DNA of 64,000 bases from Acidimicrobiia bacterium (GCA_016871315.1 VFZE01000010.1:62001-126000), one strand, 5' to 3'; counted from the stretch's first letter, positions 44,906 through 54,190 are shown. Numbers and translations: made by a program. Notes: a model not told the origin generated them from the sequence alone.

Positions 44906-45772
44906 TTATTTGGCCTCCTGGGCCCGCTGGATGGCTTGCTTGAGGGCTCGCGCGGTGAGGACGGCGCAGAGGTGCCGGCGGTATTCGGCGGTGCCGCGCA
45001 TGTCGGTGATGGGAGATGCGGCTGCTTTGGCCAGTTCGGCGGCGGTTTGGATGCAGGCGTCGTTGACGGGCTTGCCGGCCAGGGAGTCGCCGGCCTGTTT
45101 CGCGTAGAGCGGCGTGGGGGCGACGGCGCCGAGCGCGATGCGCACCGACTGGAAGTTGCCGTTGTTGAGTTCGACCGAGACGCCGGCGCCGGCGACAGCG
45201 ATGTCCATTTCATTGCGCGGGATGAAGCGGAGGTAGGCGGCGCCGGAGTGGGGTTTCGGCGGCGGCAGGTGTAGCGAGACGAGAAGCTCGCCTTGCTTGA
45301 GGACGGTTTTCCCGGGCGCGGTGCAGAACTCTTCCACCGGAACAGTGCGTTCGCCTGAGGGGCCGGCGATGCGGCAGATTGCGCCAAGCGCGATGAGCAA
45401 TGGGACGGCGTCTGCGCTGGGGGCAGCGTTGCACAGGTTGCCTCCGATGGAGGCGCGGCCCTGTATTTGCGTGCCCCCAATGAGCGAGGCGACATCGGAC
45501 AAGGCGGGATAGCCGCGGGCGATGTCGCGGTGGTTGTAGATGCGGTAGCAGGGAACGGCGGCGCCGAGCCTGAGGCCGGAAGCATCGAGAACGAGCTGAT
45601 TGAGCTCGGCGATGTTCTTGATGTCAATGACGAGATCGGTCTGCTTGCGGCCGGCTCGCATTTGAACAAGCAAGTCGGTGCCGCCGGCGAGCAGCAGGGC
45701 TTGCGAGTTCTCCCGCAGGAGTTTCAGGGCTTCAGAGAGAGAGGATGGGGCGGAGTAATCAAACCATTTCAC
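44906..45772 (-). CDS. Molybdenum hydroxylase FAD subunit
   Basis: FAD-binding subunit of 288 aa (CoxM/XdhB-type). FAD loops are LLLAGGTDLLVQMR near residue 28 and TQIQGRASIGGNLCNAAPSAD near 105; the C-terminal domain (MDIAVAGAGVSVEL) is complete. The frame starts with GTG at 45772. It is first in the operon FAD, Fe-S, large subunit, MoaD-like. A decayed 5' fragment of a paralogue of this gene lies at 49388-49444. Confidence 0.92.
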   Translation of the reverse strand: MKWFDYSAPSSLSEALKLLRENSQALLLAGGTDLLVQMRAGRKQTDLVIDIKNIAELNQLVLDASGLRLGAAVPCYRIYNHRDIARGYPALSDVASLIGGTQIQGRASIGGNLCNAAPSADAVPLLIALGAICRIAGPSGERTVPVEEFCTAPGKTVLKQGELLVSLHLPPPKPHSGAAYLRFIPRNEMDIAVAGAGVSVELNNGNFQSVRIALGAVAPTPLYAKQAGDSLAGKPVNDACIQTAAELAKAAASPITDMRGTAEYRRHLCAVLTARALKQAIQRAQEAK

Positions 45773-45821
45773 GGTGAAGGGCTCTTTTCGATTTCACTAT
45801 CCAGAGTACAACGGTTGATCC

Positions 45822-45931
45822 GGGAAGACGTTCAAAGGGGAGCGGCTTCACGGCTTGCTCAAGGGATAGGGAGATCGCGGAGAACGCGGCAAGAAGGGTG
45901 CCGAGGAGAAGCCGGTCACGAGTGGATTATA
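45822..45931 (-). pseudogene. Remnant of a beta-lactamase-like paralogue
   Basis: Only the ends of the gene remain. Bases 45860-45822 encode EQAVKPLPFERLP, identical in protein to the last 13 residues of the intact hydrolase at 49455-50867, with all base differences synonymous. Bases 45931-45870 resemble that gene's -10 box (ATTATA on the plus strand), GTG start and signal-peptide codons, with a frameshift. Nearly the whole body has been deleted, and a stop follows in the remaining frame. Confidence 0.75.
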
Positions 45932-45940
45932 ACGCTGGTA

Positions 45941-48508
45941 TCAACGCTCGCGCGAGACTCTCCGGAACTGCCAGACGGACGGCCGCCCCGTGTGCATGCC
46001 TGCCACGATCTTGCCGTCCCGGTCCCAGCCCACCCAATGCACATCCCCGTCGGTCTCTACGGGAATCCTGCCGATCTCCCCCGTCGCCGGATCGATGATG
46101 CACGCCTCCCAGTACCAGATCCTGGGAGAAGCGCCCGCGACGGCAATCCGGCCATCCGGCCCCACCGCATTCGGCGCCAGCGGCAGCATGGTCAGCCGGT
46201 AATCTCCCTTGAGCGGAATCTCCTGTTCACGCCCGCTGGCGGCGTCGACGCGAAACAGGTGAAACCGTTCCTGCTGGTTGGACTGAATCACAATTTCCCG
46301 GCTGCGGGGATCAGACGCCACAAAGTCGCCCGCGCGGATCTTCCGCGGCTCGCCGCCGGTGGCCGGGACGGCCCAGACTGTTCTTTCCGAGACGTAATAC
46401 AGCGTCGCGCCGTCGCTGGAAACGGCTAGGCTCTGGATTGAATTCGCGCCCAAGGTGCTCAGGGGAAGCCTGCGCAGAATCCGCCCGCCAGCCACCGTCG
46501 CGATGGCGACGGCGCGCCTGTCCGGCGGGCCCATCAGGAAAGCTACATCCCGTTGCCCGGCCAGCGCCGCAGGATACGACGTTTCCTCAGTGCTATCCAC
46601 GAATGGTTGCGGGCTGCCCGACCTGCCCGCCAGGATCAGCCGCTGCCGGTCTCCCAGCGGATATGGCATGAGCACGCGGCCGTCCGGGACCGGGATCGCG
46701 AAGGCTCTGCCCGTGATTTCCGGCGAGGTTGCGATCCGCTCGGTGGCCCCGCCGGAGGCGGAGAAGCGCAGCACCTCCACCGGCATCTGGAACTGATCAA
46801 CATACAGACTGCCGTTAGGGCCCGCGTCCATCCCGATCACTTCGCTCTGCAGCGTGATGCCGGTGGGCAGGGGCTCTCCGCCGCTGCGGGCGATGGCGAC
46901 CACGCGCGAAATCTTGCCGGCGGTCAGCACGTTGTATACGAGTTCCCCATCGGTGGAAATCGCGAATAGGCTCGATGCGCTTCTGGCAAGCAGGCGGGAA
47001 CGGCCCGTTTCCAGGTTTATGGCAAACAGGCCGTCCTGCCCGGCCGCGCTCCCCGGCTCTGTCGGCCGGCCGAAGTAAACTGCTTCCCTGCCGTCGGGGA
47101 ATGCGCGGACCAGTCCGATGGGCGCCAGCGTTTGCGGAATCTGCGCCGGTAGCGGTGCAAGACGGCCGCTGGACGGGTAAAAGCGGTGGACCTGCCAGTG
47201 CCTGTCCGCATTGATCCGGATCACCAACAGGCTGCCATCCGGGAGCGCCTCCGGTCCCATGGCTCTCTCCAGCACAAGCCGCTCTTCCCCGCCCAGCGCC
47301 GGAATGCTGTACACTCCTTGCGGGCCGTCGGTCATACGGTCAAAGTAGAGCCGGGTCCCGTCGGCCGACCAGGTCACTCCCTGAATCGGGGCCAGTCCCT
47401 TCTTGTGCGTGAGCAGTGTCCAGTTTCCCGACTCCGGCTTCATCACCGCCAACTGCGAGGTCCGGTCCACAAAGGTCACGAAGGCCAGGGTGCTGCGGTC
47501 CGGAGACAGGCGCGGAGCCATGGCGGACGGCGGCCCTCCGAGCATCGAGCCCTCCCAGACCGCGGGAGCCGCGGGCAGCCAGAGAAGCTTGCCTCCCAGT
47601 GCGCCGGCTCCAATGAGAACCACGGCGGCCAGCGCCGCCAAGGCCGGTCTTCGCCATGGCGGTGGGACGTCGGCCGGAGCGGCTGCTCCCTCTTGCTGCG
47701 GCTGCCAGAGCGCACGCAATGCGAACGCCAGGTCGCTGGCCGACTGGAAGCGCCGGCCCGGGTCCTTTTCCAGGCAGCGGGCTACAATCCGGCGTAACGC
47801 CACGGGCACCGCCGCCGGCAGTTCCGGCGGCTCGTCGTTCGCAATGGCCGCCATGCTCTCGGCCGCGGTCGGGCGGCGGAAGGCCCGCTGGCCCGAGAGA
47901 AGCTCGTGTAGAACCACGCCAAAGCTGAAAATGTCGGAGCGGAAATCTGCGGCAGAGCCGCGGACCTGCTCCGGGGACATGTAGCCGGCGGTTCCTAGGA
48001 CCACGCCCGGCTCGGTCGCGTGCGCCGTCATCGTCGGATCATCCGGCTGGGACGAGTCGATCCTTGCCAGACCGAAATCGAGGATCTTGGCGTGGCCGTC
48101 ACGCGTGGTCATGATGTTGGCGGGTTTCAGGTCCCGATGGGTGATTCCGGCCGCGTGCGCGGCCGCAAGCCCTTCGGCCACTTGCGCCGCGATATCCACA
48201 GCGGACCGCATGCGCAGGCCGGAGCCCGTGATGGGTGAGCCCTCAACCAGCTCCGTGATGAACCAGTTTTCGCCCACGTCATACAGGGAAACAATGTTGG
48301 GGTGCTTGAGCGCGGCCACCGCGCGCGCCTCCTGCTCGAAGCGGGCGCGCCGCCGTTCATCGCCCGCCACCTCCTCCGGCAGAATCTTCAACGCCACCTC
48401 ACGTTTCAGGCGGGTGTCGCGGGCGCGGTAGACTTCGCCCATGCCCCCCGCTCCGAGCGGGGCGATGATTTCATACGGGCCGAAACGGGTTCCGGCGGGC
48501 AAGGGCAT
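45941..48508 (-). CDS. Ser/Thr protein kinase with extracytoplasmic beta-propeller
   Basis: Hanks-type kinase fused to a sensor, 855 aa. The kinase domain covers about residues 10-275: GAGGMGEVYRARD glycine loop, Lys41 in VALKILPE, HRDLKPAN (124-131), DFG (144-146) and the APE-like SPEQVRG. One TM segment (LAALAAVVLIGAGALGGKLLWL) lies near 290-312. The rest has WD40/TolB-like repeats (LSPDRSTLAFVTFVD, WSADGTRLYFDR, VSSDGATLYYVSE), probably outside the membrane as a binding platform. Common in Acidobacteriota. A TATAAT (48524-48519) lies 10 nt before the ATG. Confidence 0.93.
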   Translation of the reverse strand: MPLPAGTRFGPYEIIAPLGAGGMGEVYRARDTRLKREVALKILPEEVAGDERRRARFEQEARAVAALKHPNIVSLYDVGENWFITELVEGSPITGSGLRMRSAVDIAAQVAEGLAAAHAAGITHRDLKPANIMTTRDGHAKILDFGLARIDSSQPDDPTMTAHATEPGVVLGTAGYMSPEQVRGSAADFRSDIFSFGVVLHELLSGQRAFRRPTAAESMAAIANDEPPELPAAVPVALRRIVARCLEKDPGRRFQSASDLAFALRALWQPQQEGAAAPADVPPPWRRPALAALAAVVLIGAGALGGKLLWLPAAPAVWEGSMLGGPPSAMAPRLSPDRSTLAFVTFVDRTSQLAVMKPESGNWTLLTHKKGLAPIQGVTWSADGTRLYFDRMTDGPQGVYSIPALGGEERLVLERAMGPEALPDGSLLVIRINADRHWQVHRFYPSSGRLAPLPAQIPQTLAPIGLVRAFPDGREAVYFGRPTEPGSAAGQDGLFAINLETGRSRLLARSASSLFAISTDGELVYNVLTAGKISRVVAIARSGGEPLPTGITLQSEVIGMDAGPNGSLYVDQFQMPVEVLRFSASGGATERIATSPEITGRAFAIPVPDGRVLMPYPLGDRQRLILAGRSGSPQPFVDSTEETSYPAALAGQRDVAFLMGPPDRRAVAIATVAGGRILRRLPLSTLGANSIQSLAVSSDGATLYYVSERTVWAVPATGGEPRKIRAGDFVASDPRSREIVIQSNQQERFHLFRVDAASGREQEIPLKGDYRLTMLPLAPNAVGPDGRIAVAGASPRIWYWEACIIDPATGEIGRIPVETDGDVHWVGWDRDGKIVAGMHTGRPSVWQFRRVSRER

Positions 48509-48518
48509 GTTTCTGCTG

Positions 48519-48552
48519 ATTATACAGCCCGCCTGCCGGGAGCACAGGCGGG
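48519..48552 (-). promoter_or_regulatory. Kinase -10 box beside an 8-bp inverted repeat
   Basis: TATAAT on the minus strand at 48524-48519, 10 nt from the kinase ATG. Just upstream, CCCGCCTG (48528-48535) and CAGGCGGG (48545-48552) form a perfect 8-bp stem with a 9-nt loop. The stem could end transcription from the MOSC gene (no T-run) or be an operator covering the spacer of this promoter. Confidence 0.55.
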
Positions 48553-48566
48553 TTCGGGGCGGCTGG

Positions 48567-49358
48567 CTAACTCAGCAACTCGACGTGGTCTCCCGAGCGG
48601 ATCTTGCCCTCGACCAACACCGCCCCGTAGATACCGGCCTTGCCCTCGTGCAGCCGGGCAAGCAGCCGCATGATGTCGGGGTTGGCCTTCCCTGTCTCCG
48701 GATCCAGCGTGATCATCTTGCACCTTGCGTCTCGATCCACCACTCTGATCTCCACCTTGGCGCCGATCCGGAGTGTCCGGCCAACAAAGCCATCCTCTTC
48801 AAAGCCCGTCTGGGATGCAAGCTCGATATAGACATTCGCTCGAAAACACCTCTTGTCTAGTTCAGCGCCAACCTCCGACCCAAGTTGCCGCACAGTCTGC
48901 ATGGAGAACAGCGAGATCGGGCGGCAATCGGTCATCGCCCGATGGGAACATAGCAAAGTCACCTCCGGCGCATCACTCATGCGCCCGCTCAGAACGCGGA
49001 TCAACCGGGGATCGTCAATAGCCAGCGTTTCCCCTGCCGGCGTGCGGACATCCACCATCATCTCGGCGGAATCTGCGTATAACGGGGTGAGTCCGGAAAC
49101 GATGGCCTCGGCCTCCGCAAAATTGGTTGGTTTCGCCATCGGCTCGGGATGCCGATAGACCGGCTGGTACAAGAGCATTTCCTCCTCCTCTCGACCGGTC
49201 AGAAAGGGAAAACCTTTCGGTGAGCTGGAGCTGCGAAATGCGTAGAGGCGGTCCCCATAGACACCAGCGAACCCGACGAAGGCCTCCATCAATTCTTCGC
49301 CACGCATGCTCTTGACCGGATACCGCCATAGACTTTCTACCTTGCCAACGATTCCCAT
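48567..49358 (-). CDS. MOSC-domain protein (YcbX-like)
   Basis: Protein of 263 aa with an N-terminal MOSC beta-barrel (VESLWRYPVKSMRGEELMEAFV) and a C-terminal MOSC domain carrying the conserved cysteine in DRDARCKMITLDPETG near residue 215. MOSC proteins bind molybdenum cofactor and include mARC-type reductases of N-hydroxylated compounds, but the ferredoxin partner domain of E. coli YcbX is absent. An AAGGAG Shine-Dalgarno precedes the ATG. It lies close to several molybdenum enzyme genes. Confidence 0.85.
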   Translation of the reverse strand: MGIVGKVESLWRYPVKSMRGEELMEAFVGFAGVYGDRLYAFRSSSSPKGFPFLTGREEEEMLLYQPVYRHPEPMAKPTNFAEAEAIVSGLTPLYADSAEMMVDVRTPAGETLAIDDPRLIRVLSGRMSDAPEVTLLCSHRAMTDCRPISLFSMQTVRQLGSEVGAELDKRCFRANVYIELASQTGFEEDGFVGRTLRIGAKVEIRVVDRDARCKMITLDPETGKANPDIMRLLARLHEGKAGIYGAVLVEGKIRSGDHVELLS

Positions 49359-49387
49359 TCAAATCTCCTTCCGTCTGCATCGTTGAG

Positions 49388-49444
49388 TAGTTCTCCCGCA
49401 AGAGTTTCAGGGCTTCCGACAGCGAGGATGGGGCGGAGTTATCA
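49388..49444 (-). pseudogene. Remnant of a FAD-subunit (xdhB-like) paralogue
   Basis: By hand alignment, 51 of 57 bases match the 5' end of the intact FAD-subunit gene (45705-45761). It reads DNSAPSSLSEALKLLRENYS against DYSAPSSLSEALKLLRENS. Four of the base differences are synonymous, so it diverged as a coding gene before decay. No start codon or downstream part is left. It sits between the MOSC gene and the beta-lactamase-like gene. Confidence 0.75.
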
Positions 49445-49454
49445 CAACGGCTCC

Positions 49455-50867
49455 TCAGGGAAGGCGCTCAAAGGGCAGCGGCTTGACGGCCTGTTCGACC
49501 GGGAGGTGCATGGTGGTGATCTTGCCTGTTTCATCAAGCGAGAAGCGGACAAGGCCGAGGCGCGGGGCGGTGAAGGTGTCGTAGTGGAAGTGGCGGAGGC
49601 GGGCGGTGAGCGAGGGGAAGACGATATCGAGTTCGCCGGAGGAGTTCTGGACGCGTATCGTTCCGTAGGCGGGGTGATGGTAGCTGCCGGCATAGGCGGC
49701 GGCGTCGAGAGAGGGCTTGGTGCCGGGTGTCGGTTTGGGACGGTTGTCGGCGGCGGGTGGTTGCGGGGCGGGGTCTCGCCGCTCCCGTGGTTTGATGCCG
49801 AGCATCCGGTTGGCGAGCGCGCGGGTGGCGATGTCCGGTAGCGGGGATGAGCCGTTGTTGAGGACGACGATGCCGATCTTTTGATCCGGGAAGAGCGCGA
49901 CGTTGGCGGTGAACCCGGTGATGGCTCCGCCGTGGCCGATGCGGAGGCGGCCTTCGTAGTAGCTGACGTTCCAACCGAGAGCATAGGTGGCGGTGCCGGG
50001 TCCGGCGCTGATCACGGGCTGGCGCAGCTGGCGCATTTGCGCTTCCGAGATCACTTGGCGGCCGCCAACCTTGCCGCCGTCGAGATAGAAGCGCAGGTAG
50101 CGGAGCATGTCATCGACATTGGAGTTGACGAAGCCGTTCGGCCCGACGCCGAACTCCTGGTAGTCATAGAACGGAACAACCGTGGGCTTACCGTTCTGGA
50201 GTTCGTGGGGGCGGGCGAAATCGGCCGCCTTTTGAGAATCCTTTACGGTGACGGTGGAGGCGGTCATTTCCAGTGGCCGGAAGACGCGTGTGCGGACGAG
50301 GTCTTCAAAGGAGGAGTTGTTGACGCGGGCGCCAATGAAGCCGGCGGTGACATACATGAGGTTGTTGTACTGGTAGGCTTCGCGGAAGGAAAGAGAGGGA
50401 GGAAGATACTGGAGGCGCCGGACGAGCTCCTCCATGGGAAACTTGACGAGGAAGCGCATGGAGTCATAACGGGGCAGGCCGCTGCGGTGCGTGAGCATGT
50501 CGCGGAGCGTGATGAGTTCGGTGGCGTGCGGGTCGTAAAGGCGGAACCAGGGCAGGTACTCGCGGACGGGCTTGTCCCAGTCAAGCTTGCCTTCATCGAC
50601 GAGCGTGGCGAGCGCGGCGGAGGTGAAGGACTTGGTGACCGAGCCAATGGCGAACAGAGTTTGCGGAGTGACTTTGTCGGGAGCATTGACGGCTCGCACA
50701 CCGTAGCCTTTGGCGAGGACCACCTTGCCATCCTGAATGACGCCGGCGGCGGCGCCGGGCACGTTGAGGCGGGCCATGGTTTCGGCCATGAACTGGTCGA
50801 AGCCGTCGAGTGACTGAGCCAGCGCGGAGAACGCGGCAAGGAAGGTAATGAGGAGGATGCGTGTCAC
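49455..50867 (-). CDS. Serine beta-lactamase-like hydrolase (class C fold)
   Basis: Secreted protein of 470 aa. A signal peptide (TRILLITFLAAFSALAQ) leads into the penicillin-binding/beta-lactamase domain (about residues 20-345) with SVTK as the catalytic SxxK, YNN as the YxN element and HGGAITG as the third box. A Pro-rich linker and a small DUF3471-like beta domain follow. Such proteins are often esterases or D-amino peptidases rather than antibiotic resistance enzymes. GTG at 50867 is only 6 nt after TATAAT (50879-50874), so the mRNA is leaderless. An almost fully deleted paralogue lies at 45822-45931. Confidence 0.87.
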   Translation of the reverse strand: MTRILLITFLAAFSALAQSLDGFDQFMAETMARLNVPGAAAGVIQDGKVVLAKGYGVRAVNAPDKVTPQTLFAIGSVTKSFTSAALATLVDEGKLDWDKPVREYLPWFRLYDPHATELITLRDMLTHRSGLPRYDSMRFLVKFPMEELVRRLQYLPPSLSFREAYQYNNLMYVTAGFIGARVNNSSFEDLVRTRVFRPLEMTASTVTVKDSQKAADFARPHELQNGKPTVVPFYDYQEFGVGPNGFVNSNVDDMLRYLRFYLDGGKVGGRQVISEAQMRQLRQPVISAGPGTATYALGWNVSYYEGRLRIGHGGAITGFTANVALFPDQKIGIVVLNNGSSPLPDIATRALANRMLGIKPRERRDPAPQPPAADNRPKPTPGTKPSLDAAAYAGSYHHPAYGTIRVQNSSGELDIVFPSLTARLRHFHYDTFTAPRLGLVRFSLDETGKITTMHLPVEQAVKPLPFERLP

Positions 50868-50979
50868 GGGAGGATTATAGCGCGGCTCCCCGACGGCAAG
50901 AGGAAACTGTTGTAGTGTAACCGTACCGGTGAACAGACAAGTCCACGCTAGGCCGGGCATATAATGGAGTGAAGTTTTC

Positions 50980-52785
50980 ATGAGAAGCTTCGCTCCATGG
51001 ATGGCTCTCGCCGTTGCGTTGGCGCAGGCGCCGCCGGATGCTCATCACCCGAAGCCGCGCGCCGAGGGGCATGAGCGGCAAGCCGCGGCGGCGTTCACCG
51101 AAACGGTCTTTCCGTCCGAAGGCGCGGGACCAGTGAAGCCGGTCCCGCGGAAGAACTTCATCGATGAGTTCCTCTTTTCGAAGATGGAACGCGACAAGGT
51201 TCCGCATGCGCCGCTGGCCAGCGATGAGCAGTTTTTCCGGCGGGTGCACATCGATTTGACGGGTCGTATCCCGGATCACGAGAAGCTGCGGAAGTTTGTA
51301 GCATCCGCGGAGCCGGACAAGCGGGAGAAGGTCATTGAGGAACTGCTGAAGACCCCCGCGCTCAAAGCGAAATGGACCTACTGGTTCATGGACCTGTCCA
51401 AGACAGCGGCGAACCGGGTGGGGCAGGGCGGGAAGAACATCTACTATAGCTGGGTCTACGACAACTTCCACCTGAATCGCCCGTACAACGAGATGGTGAA
51501 AGACCTGCTCACGGCGAGCGCGGTGAGCAACTGGAACACGGGGCCGTCGAGTTACGTGGCGCGGTGGGTGGTGATCGGGCTGGCGTGCGAGGACGAGGTT
51601 CACGAGGATACCTCCGACGAGCTGGCGATTCAGTCGGTGAAGCATTTTCTCGGTGTAGACCTGAGCTGCGTAAGCTGCCATGACGGGAAGAACCACCTGG
51701 AGAAGATCAACCTGTGGCTGGCCGGGAGGAAGCGGGAGGAACTGTGGAAGACGGCGGCGTTTTTTGGCCGCACGCGCGTGCTGCGGCGGACCGAGGTCGC
51801 GGTGACGCGGGACGAGTACTCCGTGGATGACGAAGGACCGGGCTACGATGCCGGAGCCCGGACGGTGGTCCGCGTGCCGCGCAAGAGCAACGGGATGCTG
51901 GATCCCGTCTTCCTGTTCACGGGCGCCAAGGCGGATCCAACAAGACCACTCAGGCCGCAGTATGCGGAGATGCTGACCACGCATCCGCAGTTCGCGCGGA
52001 CAGCGGTGAACCTGTTCTGGAGCGAGTTTTTCGGCGTGGGGATCCTGGAGCCGGTACTGGATTTCGACCTGGCGCGGCAGGACGCATCAAAGCCGCTGCC
52101 GGCGGGCTGGCAACTGCAGCCGGCGCATCCGGAGCTTTTGGATGCGCTGGCCGAGGATTTCCGCAAGAACAATCACGATGTGCGGCGGCTGTTCCGGTTG
52201 ATTACGAATTCCAGCGCCTATCAGCTGAGTTCGAGGTTCCCGGCGCAGTGGAAGGAAAGCTACGCGCCGTACTTCGCGCGGAAGTTCGTGAGGAGGCTGA
52301 AGGCGGAAGAGATTCACGACTCCTTTGTGCAGGCCACGAACCTGCACAACGAGATTCCGATCCGGGGTACGGATACCATCGTGCGATACGCGACCGAGAC
52401 GCGGTCGCCGGAGGATTTCAAGTATCCGCGCGCACCAGGGCTTAAGGACGCAAACTTTTTTCTCGAGTCGTTCGGGCAGACCAACCGCGAGTATTCGGAA
52501 AGGAACAATGAAGGCGACATCACGCAGGCGATCCTGCTGATGAACTCGCCGTTTATTCTGCAACGGGTGAAGGCGGCGCCGGGCAGTTTTCTGAACCAGC
52601 TGCTGGTGGAGCCCGGTCTGGACCGTGATGCGCAGATCACCGCGCTGTTTGAGCGGTTTCTCGTGAGGAAGCCGCTGGAGGAGGAGATGGCGTTCGCGCG
52701 GGAGATGACGGGCAGAGGCCGTAAGGGGTGGGAGGATCTGCAGTGGCTGCTGGTGAACAAAGTGGAGTTTTTGTTTAACTATTAG
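50980..52785 (+). CDS. DUF1549/DUF1553 (PSD1-like) protein, short form
   Basis: Secreted protein of 601 aa, the partner of the next DUF1501 gene. A signal peptide (APWMALAVALAQA) is followed by a DUF1549 domain (residues about 55-270: IDEFLFSKMERDKVPHAPLA, RRVHIDLTGRIPD) containing one heme-type motif C230-VS-CH234. The C-terminal DUF1553 domain has LTTHPQFARTAVNLFWSEFFG. It lacks the N-terminal cytochrome C domain of the larger homologue at 13995-16787. TATAAT lies at 50960-50965, 14 nt before the ATG. Confidence 0.88.
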   Translation: MRSFAPWMALAVALAQAPPDAHHPKPRAEGHERQAAAAFTETVFPSEGAGPVKPVPRKNFIDEFLFSKMERDKVPHAPLASDEQFFRRVHIDLTGRIPDHEKLRKFVASAEPDKREKVIEELLKTPALKAKWTYWFMDLSKTAANRVGQGGKNIYYSWVYDNFHLNRPYNEMVKDLLTASAVSNWNTGPSSYVARWVVIGLACEDEVHEDTSDELAIQSVKHFLGVDLSCVSCHDGKNHLEKINLWLAGRKREELWKTAAFFGRTRVLRRTEVAVTRDEYSVDDEGPGYDAGARTVVRVPRKSNGMLDPVFLFTGAKADPTRPLRPQYAEMLTTHPQFARTAVNLFWSEFFGVGILEPVLDFDLARQDASKPLPAGWQLQPAHPELLDALAEDFRKNNHDVRRLFRLITNSSAYQLSSRFPAQWKESYAPYFARKFVRRLKAEEIHDSFVQATNLHNEIPIRGTDTIVRYATETRSPEDFKYPRAPGLKDANFFLESFGQTNREYSERNNEGDITQAILLMNSPFILQRVKAAPGSFLNQLLVEPGLDRDAQITALFERFLVRKPLEEEMAFAREMTGRGRKGWEDLQWLLVNKVEFLFNY

Positions 52786-52801
52786 GCAAGAGAGAAGAGG
52801 G

Positions 52802-54178
52802 ATGGGAAGACTGTTCGACACGCACCTGACCAGAAGGGAGTTGTTCCGGCTGGGCGGGGTGAGCCTGAGCGCCTACTGGTTTCTGCCGCTGGTGAAGCCG
52901 CTCAACGTGCGGGCGGCGAAAGTGTCGCCGCGCGGGTCGGCGCGTTTCTGCATTTTTGTGATGCTCGACGGCGGGCAAAGCCACGTGGATGCTTGGGATT
53001 TGAAAGAAGGCAAATGGACCCCGGGCGATTTCGAGGTGAAGCAGCTTCAACCGGATTTGAAATGGCCGGTGGGACTTTATCCGAAGCTAGCGGCGCAACT
53101 GGATAAGATCGCCCTGCTGAGGAGCGTGGAGGCATGGGATAGCGTGCATGGCCGGGCGCAATACTACGTGCAAGCGGCGCATGCGCTGAACCCGTCGCTG
53201 CAGAAGGAGATTCCTCCGGTGGGTTCGGTGGTGGCCATGGAACTGGCGCGGCAGAGGCGGCCGGGCGACACGTTGCCGCCGTACGTTGCTTTGAACGTGA
53301 CGCAGAGCCAGGCGGGGCTGCTGAAGTCGGGTTTTTTGCCGGCCACATATTCTCCGTTTCACATCGACACCAATACCGGGCTGAGCGCGTACCAGGTGGA
53401 TGAAGGCGGCCGGGCGGAGTTCGAGCGGCGCTGGGAGCTGCTGAAGCGGTTCGACGCGCGGCTGCGGACAGACAAAGCGCTTGAGGCGAAGGCCTATCGC
53501 GACTTCAACGATCATTATCAAGGCGCGGTGCAGATGATGACGGATCCGCGGACGGGGAAGGTGTTTCAGATCCCTCCGGAGGATCACGCCAGGTATGGGA
53601 AGACGATCACGGGAGACGCGTGCATCCTGGCGCGGAACCTGGTGGAGGCGGACGCCGGCACGCGGTTCATCTTCCTGCAACAGGACGGCTGGGATCATCA
53701 CTCGAATATTTACCAGCAGGGGAATCATTACAAAAGAAGCTGGGAACTGGATCATGCTTTGGCGCCGCTGTTCGAGGATCTGGCGGGGAGAAAACGGGAC
53801 GACGGGCGAAGTCTGCTCAGCCAGACGTTGATTGTCTGCATGGGTGAGTTCGGCCGGACGCCCGGGGAGTTGACGGCGCTGGCGGGACGGGATCACTATC
53901 AATACGCCTTCACGGCGCTGTTTGCCGGAGGAGGGGTGAAGGGCGGGCAGCGGATCGGCAAGACCGATGAACTCGGGACCAAGGTGGTGGATCCGGGCTG
54001 GGGGCTGAAGCGGTCCATTTATATGGAGGACATTGCGACGACGATTTATTCGGCGATGGGTGTGGATTGGACGAAGACGATGAAGGAGACGCCGTCGGGA
54101 CGGGAGTTTTACTATATTGAGCCGTTCGCGACGACGAAGATGATCGCCAACCGCGAGATCGCGCCGCTGTTCGGGTAG
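52802..54178 (+). CDS. DUF1501 protein, Tat-exported
   Basis: Protein of 458 aa with a Tat signal (LTRRELFRLGGVSLSAYWF) and DUF1501 body: FCIFVMLDGGQSHVDAWDLK at the start, FIFLQQDGWDHHSNIYQQ near residue 290 and LIVCMGEFGRTPGE near 345. It follows its DUF1549 partner by 16 bp. It is a clear paralogue of the gene at 16792-18231 but shares only the core motifs. The natural substrate is unknown. Confidence 0.88.
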   Translation: MGRLFDTHLTRRELFRLGGVSLSAYWFLPLVKPLNVRAAKVSPRGSARFCIFVMLDGGQSHVDAWDLKEGKWTPGDFEVKQLQPDLKWPVGLYPKLAAQLDKIALLRSVEAWDSVHGRAQYYVQAAHALNPSLQKEIPPVGSVVAMELARQRRPGDTLPPYVALNVTQSQAGLLKSGFLPATYSPFHIDTNTGLSAYQVDEGGRAEFERRWELLKRFDARLRTDKALEAKAYRDFNDHYQGAVQMMTDPRTGKVFQIPPEDHARYGKTITGDACILARNLVEADAGTRFIFLQQDGWDHHSNIYQQGNHYKRSWELDHALAPLFEDLAGRKRDDGRSLLSQTLIVCMGEFGRTPGELTALAGRDHYQYAFTALFAGGGVKGGQRIGKTDELGTKVVDPGWGLKRSIYMEDIATTIYSAMGVDWTKTMKETPSGREFYYIEPFATTKMIANREIAPLFG

Positions 54179-54184
54179 CGGGCT

Positions 54185-54190
54185 TATAAT
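54185..54190 (+). promoter_or_regulatory. -10 box of the molybdopterin oxidoreductase gene
   Basis: TATAAT exactly matching consensus, 6 nt before the ATG at 54197. This implies a leaderless message. It follows the DUF1501 stop codon by 6 bp, so the oxidoreductase gene may have its own promoter within the cluster. Confidence 0.5.

Noticed and set aside
44905-45669. N-terminal extension of the 2Fe-2S subunit
   Set aside because: This part is an alternative frame of the FAD-subunit gene and is Ser/Pro/Ala-rich; the AGGAGG site before 44904 fixes the true start.
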